A DNA stretch of 64,000 bases from Fictibacillus arsenicus (lineage in GTDB: Bacteria > Bacillota > Bacilli > Bacillales > Fictibacillaceae): positions 2,480,001 to 2,544,000 of the forward strand of contig NZ_CP016761.1 in assembly GCF_001642935.1 (NCBI RefSeq), in the 5' to 3' direction. The translations under genes were made by a program, and so were the position numbers. Below are positions 15,086 to 23,460 of this stretch, in pieces. The stretch's first letter is position 1. The number at the start of each line of letters is the position of its first letter. The notes beneath the pieces are model-generated. The model had not been told where the DNA came from, made no database searches, and worked only from the letters and a program-made list of their open reading frames with translations.

Positions 15086-17128
15086 GTTGTTCTCGTTTGT
15101 TTGTTTAGATTCGGGTTCTGTTGGTATACCTTCTTTTTTCAATGAAAAATATGCGTCCAGAACACCTTCTGCAATTTCATTGTTAGTGTACCCTTCTCGT
15201 ATATCAGGTACAACTACCGCAAACGCCACTTCAGGGTTCTCATATGGTGCATAGCCGACTAGTGTTTTGTTGACTAAACCAGTTTCTTTGTCCACTTCTG
15301 CCGTACCGGTCTTCCCTGCAGGATTGTATTCTTTGTCTTTAAAAATCCAAGCTGCTGTTCCGTTAGATCCATGCATGACTTCGTAAAAACCTTTTTGAAC
15401 GACTTCGATGTGATTCGGTTTCATTTCAATCTTGTTCATAACGTTTGGTTCAAAACGATATAATAGTTTACCTAATTTATTTGGATTTACAGAGGGCTCT
15501 CTAATCTCTTTTAATAGATGAGGCTGCATCCTTAAACCGCCATTCGCAATTGTTGAAACGTATTGAGCCAGCTGCATAGGTGTATAAGTGTCAAATTGCC
15601 CAATGGAGAAGAACATTGCTTGGAACAGTTCATTGCTCATTCCTGTATTATAGCCTGTTGCTTCAGATGGCAAGTCAATACCAGTAGGAACACCAAGCCC
15701 AAATTGACTATAAGAATTTCTTAGAATATCAAAAGCTTCTTTAACTTTATGATCATTAAATCGTTTGTTTGTATAATCATAGCCTGAAAGACGCATCGCA
15801 ATGTGCCACATAAAAATGTTCGAAGATCCTTCCAATGCTTCAACTGCATCAACAGGCCCCATGTTCGCATGTGATTTTAATTGTCTTCCATCACCAAATT
15901 TGAGAGGTGCATCATTGATTACGGTATTTCGTTCAATTACACCTTCATGTAAACCAGTTAAAACTGTAGCTCCTTTTACAGTTGACCCCATCGCATACGA
16001 ATGATAGATGTTGCCGAATGGAATATCATTAAATTTACCTGACTTCCGATTGTACTCTTTACCAGCCATGGATAAGATTTCGCCTGTATTCGGATCCATC
16101 ATAACAACATAAGCATTTTTTAGTTCCTTGTTATCATAAGCATACTTTCCTCGGATGGCTTCTTTTAATTCTTCTTCAATTACTTTTTCGACTTCTTGCT
16201 GAAGTTCCATATCTACAGTTAATACAAGATCGCTTCCTCTTGCACCATCTTCTTCGACGGGATCCCCTACTGGATTTCCGACTTTATCCGTAACATATTT
16301 GATTTTTGTTTTCGTTCCGCGAAGAACCGATTCGTATTGTTCTTCCAGAAAACTCGTACCAACCATATCATTTCGGTCATTACCTCTCGATGTGTAATAA
16401 TCCATTTTTGACTTTGGTATTTGTTTTACTTGGCCGAATATATCCCTGAATGAATCCTTAAATGGATAAGAACGTTCTGCATCAGGTTTAATATCAACAC
16501 CCTCTAGTTCCGGAAGATGTTCACTGATCAAAGCGATTTCTTCTTTGGTTGCACCAATTTTTATTCTTTGAGGAGAAAGTGTATAGCCTCTATCCATTTC
16601 ACTTTTAATCGACAGCACTTCTAGCTGCTGTTTCGTTAATGATTCAATGTCTTCCTGAGTTACTTTTTCCAGCATCAAATCATAAAGCTCTTCTGGAGGA
16701 GTGCTCTCTTTTTCAGCAGCTGATATTCTCTTTTCCACTTCTTCTTCATTTAAAAAGATAAAATAATCCTTTTTATCACGTTCTGTTAATTCCTCCGAGT
16801 CTTTATCGATCAACTCAGCCATTTTTTTTGCAATTTCATGTCTTTTTACAGTATCAGCTTCACGTGTTCTTGTATACGTTATCGAAAATACTGGCTCATT
16901 ATCTACTACTACTCGATAATTAGCATCAAACATTTTTCCGCGCGGGGCATCAAGCTTTGTTGTCACATTTTCCGTCAAATAGGCAGTCCGTTTGTACTCT
17001 TCACCTTTTACAATTTGTATGTAGCCTAATCTTAGAACAAGCACTGAAAAGAGAAAAAATACCGATAAAAACAAGGCATTCATCCGAATCGGTACATGAT
17101 TTTTCTTTTTATTTGATTTTGTTTTCAT
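15074..17128 (-). CDS. pbpA: Class B penicillin-binding protein (PBP2A-like transpeptidase)
   Basis: A 684-residue peptidoglycan transpeptidase. It has a short basic cytoplasmic N-terminus, one membrane anchor (ALFLSVFFLFSVLVLRLGY, about 18-36), a PBP dimer/pedestal domain, then the penicillin-binding domain with active-site SxxK (GSTVKGA), SxN (GSSNIFMW) and KTG (AGKTGTAEV). It cross-links side-wall peptidoglycan on the outer membrane face. Position next to yqgE and pst matches pbpA of B. subtilis. Start ATG is preceded by AAGGGAGA. Confidence 0.93.
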   Translation of the reverse strand: MKTKSNKKKNHVPIRMNALFLSVFFLFSVLVLRLGYIQIVKGEEYKRTAYLTENVTTKLDAPRGKMFDANYRVVVDNEPVFSITYTRTREADTVKRHEIAKKMAELIDKDSEELTERDKKDYFIFLNEEEVEKRISAAEKESTPPEELYDLMLEKVTQEDIESLTKQQLEVLSIKSEMDRGYTLSPQRIKIGATKEEIALISEHLPELEGVDIKPDAERSYPFKDSFRDIFGQVKQIPKSKMDYYTSRGNDRNDMVGTSFLEEQYESVLRGTKTKIKYVTDKVGNPVGDPVEEDGARGSDLVLTVDMELQQEVEKVIEEELKEAIRGKYAYDNKELKNAYVVMMDPNTGEILSMAGKEYNRKSGKFNDIPFGNIYHSYAMGSTVKGATVLTGLHEGVIERNTVINDAPLKFGDGRQLKSHANMGPVDAVEALEGSSNIFMWHIAMRLSGYDYTNKRFNDHKVKEAFDILRNSYSQFGLGVPTGIDLPSEATGYNTGMSNELFQAMFFSIGQFDTYTPMQLAQYVSTIANGGLRMQPHLLKEIREPSVNPNKLGKLLYRFEPNVMNKIEMKPNHIEVVQKGFYEVMHGSNGTAAWIFKDKEYNPAGKTGTAEVDKETGLVNKTLVGYAPYENPEVAFAVVVPDIREGYTNNEIAEGVLDAYFSLKKEGIPTEPESKQTNENNEPR

Positions 17129-17158
17129 AATATTGTAAATCTCCCTTTAAAACAGCAG

Positions 17159-17180
17159 AGACACCTTATGAAAGGTGTCT
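17159..17180 (-). terminator. Hairpin between yqgE and pbpA
   Basis: AGACACCTT and AAGGTGTCT pair as a 9-bp stem. The T-run on the minus strand is delayed (CTCTGCTGTTTT), so it may be a weak terminator or a leader structure of pbpA. Confidence 0.5.
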
Positions 17181-17249
17181 TGAAGCCAACCGGTTATTAT
17201 CTTTACATAACAATAGTATCCTTACACCTGTTAGTATGTCAAAAGTTAA

Positions 17250-18527
17250 TTATTGTTTATTTGGATTATTGCCATCTTGCTGTGTTTCAGCAAGTTCTAT
17301 TGTTTGATCAGTTGTACTGGTTGGTACAGATACGTTTCTTAAACAGAAGTATATCAGGAAATGCCCTGCCCCCAATATTGGCAATATTATCGGAATACCG
17401 TTTTCTTCTGAAAGAAAATTTATGACAAACAAGAATATAAGAATTGAAAATATTCTTCCCGCGTTAAGGAAAAATTCACGAACTACAATATACTCAATCC
17501 TTTTTTCATAAATCCCCCGGCATTTACCGATAATGTCATAAGTTAATGAAACATAAGGAACAAGGAGTAACGGATACGCTATAGATACTGATATGCCATA
17601 TATAATAAGCAGAGTAAAAGAAACAGGTACAAGAAGCATAAATGGAGAGATGAACAATAATAAACCGCCCGCGAAGATCCCTTTTTTCCTATGCCATGGC
17701 TTTAAATAATGAGAAACGATATAGTACCCAATAAAAGATACAACTGATTGAACAAATCCGAATGTTCCAAGAGCAAATTCGCTCTTTGAGGTGGTATAAA
17801 CCCAGATTACGATTAAAAAAATAAACGTCCCTTCCCGCAAACCTTGAAAGAAATGAGCATTCAACAATTGGAACCAAGCTTTATTTTCTTTTCTTTCTTG
17901 AAAAACTTCTTTTAAGCCAAAATATCCATCGGCTTTTCTTCTTTTTAAAAAGAAACTGATCACGACAGCAACTAAGAATAAAATCATTGAAATTGTAAAA
18001 ATGGTTTCATATCCTAAATGTTTGTCCATCCTTGTGATAATAAAGCCTGCACTTAGAGGACCAATCATACCGGACAATGAATTCAATACACCCAGGTAAC
18101 CATTGAAAAAATCTCTAGTCTCGGGTTCAGTCACTTCTAATGTCAGAACATTAAAGGCAAGCCAATAAAATCCCAAACCAAAACCTAACATTGCCCCTAA
18201 CGCAAACAAGTAATGACTTGCAAGTGAACCCATAAAAAGAACACCTATATAAAACAACGCAAGAATGACAACACCAATCCTTAACACAATAACCCGGTCA
18301 ATTTTCTTAGCAAACCAACCTGCCAAATAAAATGCAACAGGCTGCATGACTACAATAGATAGATTATATAAAGCGATATCTGTCAGTTCGCCGGACTGCT
18401 TCCACAAAAAAATGTTAACAAATGTATTTGATAAAGCAGTACTTAATGTAAATAAGCCACCGACAAATAGAAGTAAAAAAAGATCTCTAGGGTATTGGTC
18501 GTCTTCCATGAATTTTTTCCATATCAT
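17250..18527 (-). CDS. yqgE: Major facilitator superfamily transporter (YqgE-like)
   Basis: A 425-residue protein with about twelve predicted membrane segments in two halves, for example FLLLFVGGLFTLSTALSNTFVNIFLW at the start and FILLLPVSF-type segments in the second half; no water-soluble domain. Short basic loops such as RRKADGYFG between the halves fit the MFS fold. The substrate is unknown. Order and orientation relative to pbpA and sodA match B. subtilis yqgE. Ribosome binding site AGGGG upstream of the ATG. Confidence 0.82.
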   Translation of the reverse strand: MIWKKFMEDDQYPRDLFLLLFVGGLFTLSTALSNTFVNIFLWKQSGELTDIALYNLSIVVMQPVAFYLAGWFAKKIDRVIVLRIGVVILALFYIGVLFMGSLASHYLFALGAMLGFGLGFYWLAFNVLTLEVTEPETRDFFNGYLGVLNSLSGMIGPLSAGFIITRMDKHLGYETIFTISMILFLVAVVISFFLKRRKADGYFGLKEVFQERKENKAWFQLLNAHFFQGLREGTFIFLIVIWVYTTSKSEFALGTFGFVQSVVSFIGYYIVSHYLKPWHRKKGIFAGGLLLFISPFMLLVPVSFTLLIIYGISVSIAYPLLLVPYVSLTYDIIGKCRGIYEKRIEYIVVREFFLNAGRIFSILIFLFVINFLSEENGIPIILPILGAGHFLIYFCLRNVSVPTSTTDQTIELAETQQDGNNPNKQ

Positions 18528-18627
18528 GTTATTCGCCCCTTTACATATCGTCGTTAGTGTCTTTCAAGAGTAATAGGGCTATTCATTATTTAACTAATTG
18601 GCTTTAATTGTATAAGGAGACATAAAT

Positions 18628-18900
18628 ATGTTTGAATATTGGATTTATCATGATCAGGGCTTTGGTATACCCTTGGTTTTAGAAGATGATTATTCACGGA
18701 AAAATGCAGATTCCTTAGAGACTTATGGGGATCATATCTGGTTTTTCAAAGCAAGAAACCTTTTTGTTATTCAGTCTAATGTTCCTTTTGGAGATGGCAA
18801 TTTATTACTTGATGACTTACTAATAAAATTAGCAAAAAATTATGAGATTCATGACAAAGGCATAATAAAAAGCTGCTGGGATGCCAGCAGCTTTCATTAA
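18628..18900 (+). CDS. Small hypothetical protein, convergent with sodA
   Basis: A 90-residue unrecognised protein beginning MFEYWIYHDQGFGIPLVLEDDY. It has AAGGAGA 8 bases before the ATG, which supports translation. There is no membrane segment or known motif; it is aromatic- and acidic-rich. Its stop codon abuts the stop of sodA, and its last ten codons (KSCWDASSFH) are written across the sodA terminator hairpin. It is the only plus-strand gene here between minus-strand yqgE and sodA. Confidence comes from the ribosome binding site and length only. Confidence 0.55.
   Translation: MFEYWIYHDQGFGIPLVLEDDYSRKNADSLETYGDHIWFFKARNLFVIQSNVPFGDGNLLLDDLLIKLAKNYEIHDKGIIKSCWDASSFH
18868..18894 (-). terminator. 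Terminator of sodA
   Basis: AAAGCTGCTGG and CCAGCAGCTTT form an 11-bp stem with a short loop, followed on the minus strand by TTTTATTATG. It overlaps the end of the convergent 90-codon gene. Confidence 0.85.
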
Positions 18901-18901
18901 A

Positions 18902-19513
18902 CTATTTTGCTTCGTTATAACGCTTTTCAACTTCATCCCAGTTTACTACATTCCAGAACGCAGCAATGTAATCAGGACGCTTGTTTTGATACTTCAAATA
19001 ATAAGCATGTTCCCAAACATCCAAACCAAGGATAGGTGTCTTACCTTCCATAACTGGGTTGTCTTGGTTTGGAGTGCTTGTAACCTCAAGCTCACCATTG
19101 TTTACAACTAACCAAGCCCAGCCAGATCCAAATCTTGTTTTACCTGCGTTTGCAAATTCCTCTTTAAACGCTTCAAGGCTTCCAAACTTGCTGTTGATTT
19201 TATCAGCAAGCTCGCCAGATGGAGAGTTCGCTCCGCCTGGTGCGATTACTTCCCAGAAAAGACTATGGTTCGCATGTCCGCCGCCATTATTTCTTACAGC
19301 TGTTTGAATGTTTTGCGGAAGAGAATCAAGGTTTGAAAGAATGTCTTCTAATGACTTATTTTCAAATTCTGATTGACCCTCAAGTGCAGCATTCAGGTTA
19401 TCAACATATGTTTTGTGGTGACGACCGTGGTGGATCTCCATTGTTTCTTTGTCAATATGCGGTTCAAGTGCGTTTGATTCATAAGGTAATGCAGGCAGTT
19501 CAAATTTAGCCAT
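18902..19513 (-). CDS. sodA: Superoxide dismutase (Mn)
   Basis: A 203-residue cytoplasmic enzyme that dismutates superoxide. Sequence landmarks are [18 protein letters not shown] with metal ligand His27 in the HHGRHH region, [14 protein letters not shown], and the C-terminal [18 protein letters not shown] with ligands Asp and His. The GGGHANH and [11 protein letters not shown] patterns suit manganese cofactor use. The start chosen is ATG GCT at 19513, 7 bases after AAGGAGG; longer open frames upstream are not supported. Confidence 0.97.
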   Translation of the reverse strand: MAKFELPALPYESNALEPHIDKETMEIHHGRHHKTYVDNLNAALEGQSEFENKSLEDILSNLDSLPQNIQTAVRNNGGGHANHSLFWEVIAPGGANSPSGELADKINSKFGSLEAFKEEFANAGKTRFGSGWAWLVVNNGELEVTSTPNQDNPVMEGKTPILGLDVWEHAYYLKYQNKRPDYIAAFWNVVNWDEVEKRYNEAK

Positions 19514-19683
19514 GTTCATTTCCTCCTTATAATATGTAGTGTTTTTATTTTCATTTTCAAGGGTTATCTTGAAAAGTGAAACCATTTAATCAACTTACTT
19601 GTTTAAAAAGTGATTTAACAATTTTACCTTATCAAATTTAGTCTAAACTTTCAATTCTTAAACACTGTATCCTTTTATAAAAC

Positions 19684-19713
19684 AAAAAAACCTTACGATT
19701 AACATAAGGTTTT
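19684..19713 (-). terminator. Terminator of the tRNA operon
   Basis: AAACCTTA and TAAGGTTT pair around a 9-base loop; the minus strand continues TTTTTTTG. It lies just after tRNA-Phe. Confidence 0.9.
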
Positions 19714-19727
19714 AGTATGTATACATA

Positions 19728-19803
<76 letters not shown>

Positions 19804-19861
19804 AAGATATTTAACTGTCCTTCGGCACCCTGTCTCTTCCTCTAAAAGAAATGACTATATG

Positions 19862-19919
19862 ATAATCCGTCGAGACAACCCGCAGCTAATTAGTGCTGTT
19901 ATGCTCTTAGCTATCGAGC
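19862..19919 (-). pseudogene. Possible decayed tRNA remnant
   Basis: Between tRNA-Ser and tRNA-Phe the minus strand carries GCTCGATAGCT, identical to the start of the neighbouring tRNA-Phe, then GAGC in D-arm position and later GCGGGTTGTC resembling a T-arm. No anticodon arm can be drawn. It may be a decayed tRNA or chance resemblance within a processing spacer. Confidence 0.3.
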
Positions 19920-19928
19920 AAAAAAATA

Positions 19929-20021
19929 TGGAGGAGGTAGAGGGATTCGAACCCCCGCGGGCTGTTACACCCCTGTCGGTTTTCAAGACCGATCCCTTCA
20001 GCCGGACTTGGGTATACCTCC
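19929..20021 (-). tRNA. tRNA-Ser (TGA)
   Basis: A 93-base class II tRNA with long variable arm and encoded CCA. Acceptor GGAGGTA pairs with TACCTCC, the anticodon loop CTTGAAA gives TGA, and the T-arm has GGTTCGAATCC. Confidence 0.98.
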
Positions 20022-20028
20022 TCGACTT

Positions 20029-20105
20029 TGGTGGACCCTGTAGGACTCGAACCTACGACCAATCGGTTATGAGCCGACCGCTCTGACCAACTGAGCTAAG
20101 GGTCC
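20029..20105 (-). tRNA. tRNA-Ile2 (CAT, lysidine type)
   Basis: A 77-base cloverleaf with acceptor GGACCCT and encoded CCA. The anticodon is CAT in the loop CTCATAA. The body closely resembles the minor Ile tRNA of B. subtilis rather than elongator or initiator Met, so it is probably read as Ile after TilS modification of C34. tRNA finders often call it Met. Confidence 0.9.
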
Positions 20106-20135
20106 ATGTGAAATATAGGTTATGTAAGTAAGAAA

Positions 20136-20212
20136 TGGGGCGGACGAGGGGAATCGAACCCCCGAATGTCGGAACCACAATCCGATGCGTTAACCACTTC
20201 GCCACGACCGCC
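20136..20212 (-). tRNA. tRNA-His (GTG)
   Basis: Anticodon loop TTGTGGT gives GTG. An extra 5' G faces the discriminator C as required for His tRNA, and CCA is encoded. The acceptor stem shows a U-U mismatch at one pair (GGCGGTCG against CGTCCGCC). Confidence 0.95.
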
Positions 20213-20232
20213 ATCGTGAACAAAAAACATTT

Positions 20233-20309
20233 TGGTAGCGGCGGAGGGAGTCGAACCCACGACCTCACGGGTATGAACCGTACGCTCTAGCCAGCTGAGC
20301 TACACCGCC
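20233..20309 (-). tRNA. tRNA-Met (CAT, elongator)
   Basis: A 77-base cloverleaf with acceptor GGCGGTG, the anticodon loop TTCATAC, and encoded CCA. It lacks the initiator features (C1-A72 mismatch, three anticodon-stem G-C pairs), so it is elongator Met. Confidence 0.95.
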
Positions 20310-20313
20310 AAAA

Positions 20314-20388
20314 TGGCTCCACAGGTAGGACTCGAACCTACGACCGATCGGTTAACAGCCGATAGCTCTACCACTGAGCTACTGTGGA
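20314..20388 (-). tRNA. tRNA-Asn (GTT)
   Basis: A 75-base cloverleaf, first in the operon. Acceptor TCCACAG pairs with CTGTGGA, the anticodon loop CTGTTAA gives GTT, and CCA is encoded. Confidence 0.98.
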
Positions 20389-20421
20389 ATAATGAATTAA
20401 CATTATTTAAGGACAAGAACT

Positions 20422-20451
20422 ACTATAGCATGTTGTCTTTATTAATGTCAA
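20422..20451 (-). promoter_or_regulatory. Promoter of the tRNA operon
   Basis: The minus strand reads TTGACA (20451-20446), an 18-base spacer and TATAGT (20427-20422). It is about 34 bases before tRNA-Asn. Confidence 0.8.
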
Positions 20452-20540
20452 TAACATTTTAAAAGTTATTCAAACGAACACATGTACTTTTTTAGAACAA
20501 AAATAATATAGCATGCATAAGCGGATTAAGCAAGGTCGAT

Positions 20541-21023
20541 TTATAGGACTTGGTAATAAAAATAACCTATCATTAAAGCCTGAGTAAATACTTTTATAAT
20601 AGTCGTTCCTACAAAAGCAAGAACAGTCCCTATACCAATCGACACTGAAGACTTAAAACCTGTTTTATGAAAGATCAATTCAGCAAGAACAGCACCTAAA
20701 AAAGGACCTATTAGCATCCCTGCTACTGGTATAACGAATGGACCTGCGATCAGTCCTATCGTACTTCCCCATAACGCTGCTTTAGAGCCGCCTTTCTTTT
20801 TTACTGCATATGCATTACCAGCATAATCTACAACAAACAAGCTGATAAACAATAAAACCTGGATGATGATGAATAATGGCGAAAATGGTTCAAAAGAAAA
20901 AGCAAATCCATAAATTAAAAATCCAGCTGCTAAAAATAATACACCCGGCAGGATCGGATAAATCAGTGCTAAAAAACTGATAACAAATACTACAGCAATT
21001 AAGACCCAATAAACAGTTTCCAA
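20541..21023 (-). CDS. yqgC: DUF456 membrane protein (YqgC-like)
   Basis: A small hydrophobic protein with about four to five membrane segments and glycine-rich turns (IYPILPGVLFLAAGFLIYG, GLIAGPFVIPVAGMLIGPFLGAVLAE) typical of DUF456. I chose the TTG at 21023, giving 160 residues, because AAAGGTGAT is 6-10 bases upstream, the length equals the B. subtilis protein, and the longer frame from 21089 would run through the terminator of the preceding gene. Function is unknown. Confidence 0.85.
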   Translation of the reverse strand: METVYWVLIAVVFVISFLALIYPILPGVLFLAAGFLIYGFAFSFEPFSPLFIIIQVLLFISLFVVDYAGNAYAVKKKGGSKAALWGSTIGLIAGPFVIPVAGMLIGPFLGAVLAELIFHKTGFKSSVSIGIGTVLAFVGTTIIKVFTQALMIGYFYYQVL

Positions 21024-21053
21024 ATCACCATCACCTTTCAAAATAATGCCAAC

Positions 21054-21086
21054 TAAAAACCCAGAAGAAAAAAATCTCCTGGGTTT
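21054..21086 (-). terminator. Terminator of the Na/Pi cotransporter gene
   Basis: AAACCCAG (21057-21064) and CTGGGTTT (21079-21086) pair around an A-rich loop; the minus strand continues TTTTAGTTGG. Confidence 0.7.
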
Positions 21087-21090
21087 CATT

Positions 21091-22710
21091 TTACTTCTCT
21101 AATACCGCTTCTGCAATATTTACTGCGTGGTCCCCTATTCGCTCTAGATTACTAATAATATCGACGAATACGATACCTGCATTTCCATCACATGCGCCTT
21201 CATTCATTCTAATTATATGCTGTTTGCGAAGGGTGCGCTCCATTTTATCAATTTTATCTTCCTGACTAAGAACTTCTTTGGCAAGATCGATGTTGTTTCC
21301 TTCTAAAGCCTTTACCGCTTTATCCACTGTAGATACAGTTAAAGTAAACATCTCATCTAAATCCTGTTTAGCAGTGTCAGTAAGACGCACGTTATTTCGC
21401 AGCTGATAATCAACTAGTTCAATAATGTTTTCCATATGATCACCAATACGTTCAATATCACGTGACGTATCAAGAAGCATAGAATGTTCACTTGATTCTT
21501 GCGGTGTTAATGGATGTGCAGATAGTTTAACGAGATAAGATGTAATTTGACGATCTAAATTATTGATTGCTTCTTCATATTGAAGAGCTAAATCAGAATT
21601 CTTTTTGTCTTTTTTATTTAAATAATCTATTGCTTCTTTTAAACCGGCCTGTGAGTAGTTAGCCATTCGTATAATTTCTTGTTTAGCTTGGCTGATCGCC
21701 ATTGCTGGAGATGTCTCTAGAACGATTTCATCAAGATGTTTAGCTTTATATTCAATTAAAGTATCTTCACCTTTAATAATTTTTGTAACAATTAATGCAA
21801 GCAATCCAATAAACCAGAACTGAATCAATACGTTTGCAAGGTTGAATGTACCATGCGCGAAAGCAATCTGCATAGCTGGTTCTAAGTCGAGTTTTCCGGA
21901 TAAAAATTCAATATAGTGTCTGAAAGGAACAAGTAAGATTAAAAAGATGACTGTTCCAAGTAAGTTAAAGATTACATGTGTTAAAGCAGCACGTCTTGCT
22001 GCAACAGTAGTTCCTATTGCTGCTAAAATTGCAGTGATTGTCGTTCCGATGTTATCACCAAATAAAACAGGCAATGCAGCTTTAAGATCAATCATGTTTT
22101 GTGAATATAGTTCTTGTAAAATACCAATCGTTGCACTTGAAGATTGAACTACTACCGTAAATAAAGTACCAATAACAACACCAAGAATTGGGTTATCACT
22201 CATTGAAACTGTTAATTCCTGGAATGCTCCAAGGCTTCTCAATGGCTTCATTCCGTCACCCATGAGTTCAAGACCTAAGAAAAGCGCACCAAATCCAAAT
22301 GTGATCTGACCGAAGTAATTATACTTAGGATTCTTGAAAAAGAAAATCAATATAGAACCGACAGCAATTATAGGTAAAGCATATTCACCTACATCAAAAC
22401 CAATAATGAACGAGGTTACTGTAGTTCCGATGTTCGCTCCCATAATTACTCCAATAGCTTGGCGCAATGTTAAAAATCCAGCATTAACAAGTCCAACAGT
22501 CAGTACAGTTGTACCAGAACTACTCTGAATTAAAACTGTAACAAATATTCCCGCTAAAACTCCCATAAAAGGATTTGTCGTTAATTTATCAAGTATTTCC
22601 CGTAATCGGTCTCCAGCAGAGTTTTGAAGACCATCTCCCATATACTTAATACCGAATAAGAAGATCCCCAGTCCTCCGATAAATTGAAATAACATTTCTT
22701 GATAATTCAA
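21091..22710 (-). CDS. Na/phosphate cotransporter family protein with PhoU-like C-terminal domain
   Basis: A 539-residue protein. The membrane part (about 1-320) has two inverted PNaS repeats marked by the QSSS motifs TVLIQSSSGTTVLTVGLVNAG and VVVQSSSATIGILQ, and GANIGTT/GDNIGTT. The C-terminal part (about 340-539) is a PhoU-like helical domain with DIERIGDHMENI and LERIGDHAVNIAEAV. It is predicted to carry phosphate with sodium, with the PhoU domain as a control element. It is an accessory insertion between yqgC and yqgB relative to B. subtilis. The strong terminator after it separates it from yqgC. Confidence 0.9.
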   Translation of the reverse strand: MNYQEMLFQFIGGLGIFLFGIKYMGDGLQNSAGDRLREILDKLTTNPFMGVLAGIFVTVLIQSSSGTTVLTVGLVNAGFLTLRQAIGVIMGANIGTTVTSFIIGFDVGEYALPIIAVGSILIFFFKNPKYNYFGQITFGFGALFLGLELMGDGMKPLRSLGAFQELTVSMSDNPILGVVIGTLFTVVVQSSSATIGILQELYSQNMIDLKAALPVLFGDNIGTTITAILAAIGTTVAARRAALTHVIFNLLGTVIFLILLVPFRHYIEFLSGKLDLEPAMQIAFAHGTFNLANVLIQFWFIGLLALIVTKIIKGEDTLIEYKAKHLDEIVLETSPAMAISQAKQEIIRMANYSQAGLKEAIDYLNKKDKKNSDLALQYEEAINNLDRQITSYLVKLSAHPLTPQESSEHSMLLDTSRDIERIGDHMENIIELVDYQLRNNVRLTDTAKQDLDEMFTLTVSTVDKAVKALEGNNIDLAKEVLSQEDKIDKMERTLRKQHIIRMNEGACDGNAGIVFVDIISNLERIGDHAVNIAEAVLEK

Positions 22711-22884
22711 TATTTACAGCTCCTTATAACTATCTTTTATCGACCTTTGCCATTATCTCGATTTGTGTAGTTTATGTAAATGAAAAATTGGGATTTGTAA
22801 CATTTCCTTTACAATTAATTAAATATTGTCGGATTTTCATGCTTCATGTACACTAAAAAAGCCATACTGCAAAGGAGCTTTCAA

Positions 22885-23427
22885 ATGAAATTACATATCC
22901 GATTTTTAAAAAGTTTATTTTCCGCAAAAGCAATTTCAAACTTCCGATTATTTGGTGTAGGAAGCACCATTATATACGTATTATCCATAACTTTTGTCTG
23001 CATGTTGCCTGTACTTTTAATATTTATTTTCAATATGTTTAATAAAGAAGATCACCCGATGGACAATTTTCAAAACTACGGTCTCAATCCTGAACAGATG
23101 CAGGACTTTGCTTCCTCTGTAAACGGTGTTTTACCTATCATATTAATTGTCGTTTACGCAGCTATGTATATTCTATTTTCAGGTCTATTGTTTTCAGGGG
23201 TTTCCGTTTTATCCGGGATCGGCCTTCCTGTATCTAAGATTCTAAATAAGAAACTTTCATACCGTCATTTATGGGTAATGTCTTGTTATTCAATTACCCT
23301 GCCTGTGATATTATTAACAATCATCTTTTTAATGAATGTGCATATCCCTTATTCTTATTTCTTATTCTGGGTTCTCACTTTTATTATTTTGACTGCAGCC
23401 ATTTATAAGTCTCCAGATAAAAAATAA
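22885..23427 (+). CDS. yqgB: DUF1189 membrane protein (YqgB-like)
   Basis: A 180-residue protein with about four membrane segments (STIIYVLSITFVCMLPVLLIFIF, ILIVVYAAMYILFSGLLFSG, the LPVILLTIIFLMNV region and the last FWVLTFIILTAAIY). The N-terminal LHIRFLKSLFSAKAISNFR is characteristic of DUF1189. Start chosen at the ATG preceded by AAAGGAGC with 7-base spacing. It is divergent from the Na/Pi carrier and convergent with the DUF1002 gene, sharing a terminator. Function unknown. Confidence 0.82.
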   Translation: MKLHIRFLKSLFSAKAISNFRLFGVGSTIIYVLSITFVCMLPVLLIFIFNMFNKEDHPMDNFQNYGLNPEQMQDFASSVNGVLPIILIVVYAAMYILFSGLLFSGVSVLSGIGLPVSKILNKKLSYRHLWVMSCYSITLPVILLTIIFLMNVHIPYSYFLFWVLTFIILTAAIYKSPDKK

Positions 23428-23451
23428 AAAGCGGCTACTCAGCCGCTTTTT
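23426..23451. terminator. Bidirectional terminator
   Basis: AAAAAGCGGCT-ACTC-AGCCGCTTTTT is a perfect inverted repeat with T-runs on both strands, between the convergent yqgB and DUF1002 genes. Confidence 0.92.
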
Positions 23452-23460
23452 ATAATGTCA

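Noticed and set aside
20029-20105. tRNA-Met call from the CAT anticodon
   Set aside because: The body and loop CTCATAA match the minor isoleucine tRNA; a true elongator Met gene is two genes away.
22711-22845. PhoP box before the Na/Pi carrier
   Set aside because: TTTACA and TACACA occur 11 bases apart but no further repeats keep the phase, so it falls short of the box seen before pstS.
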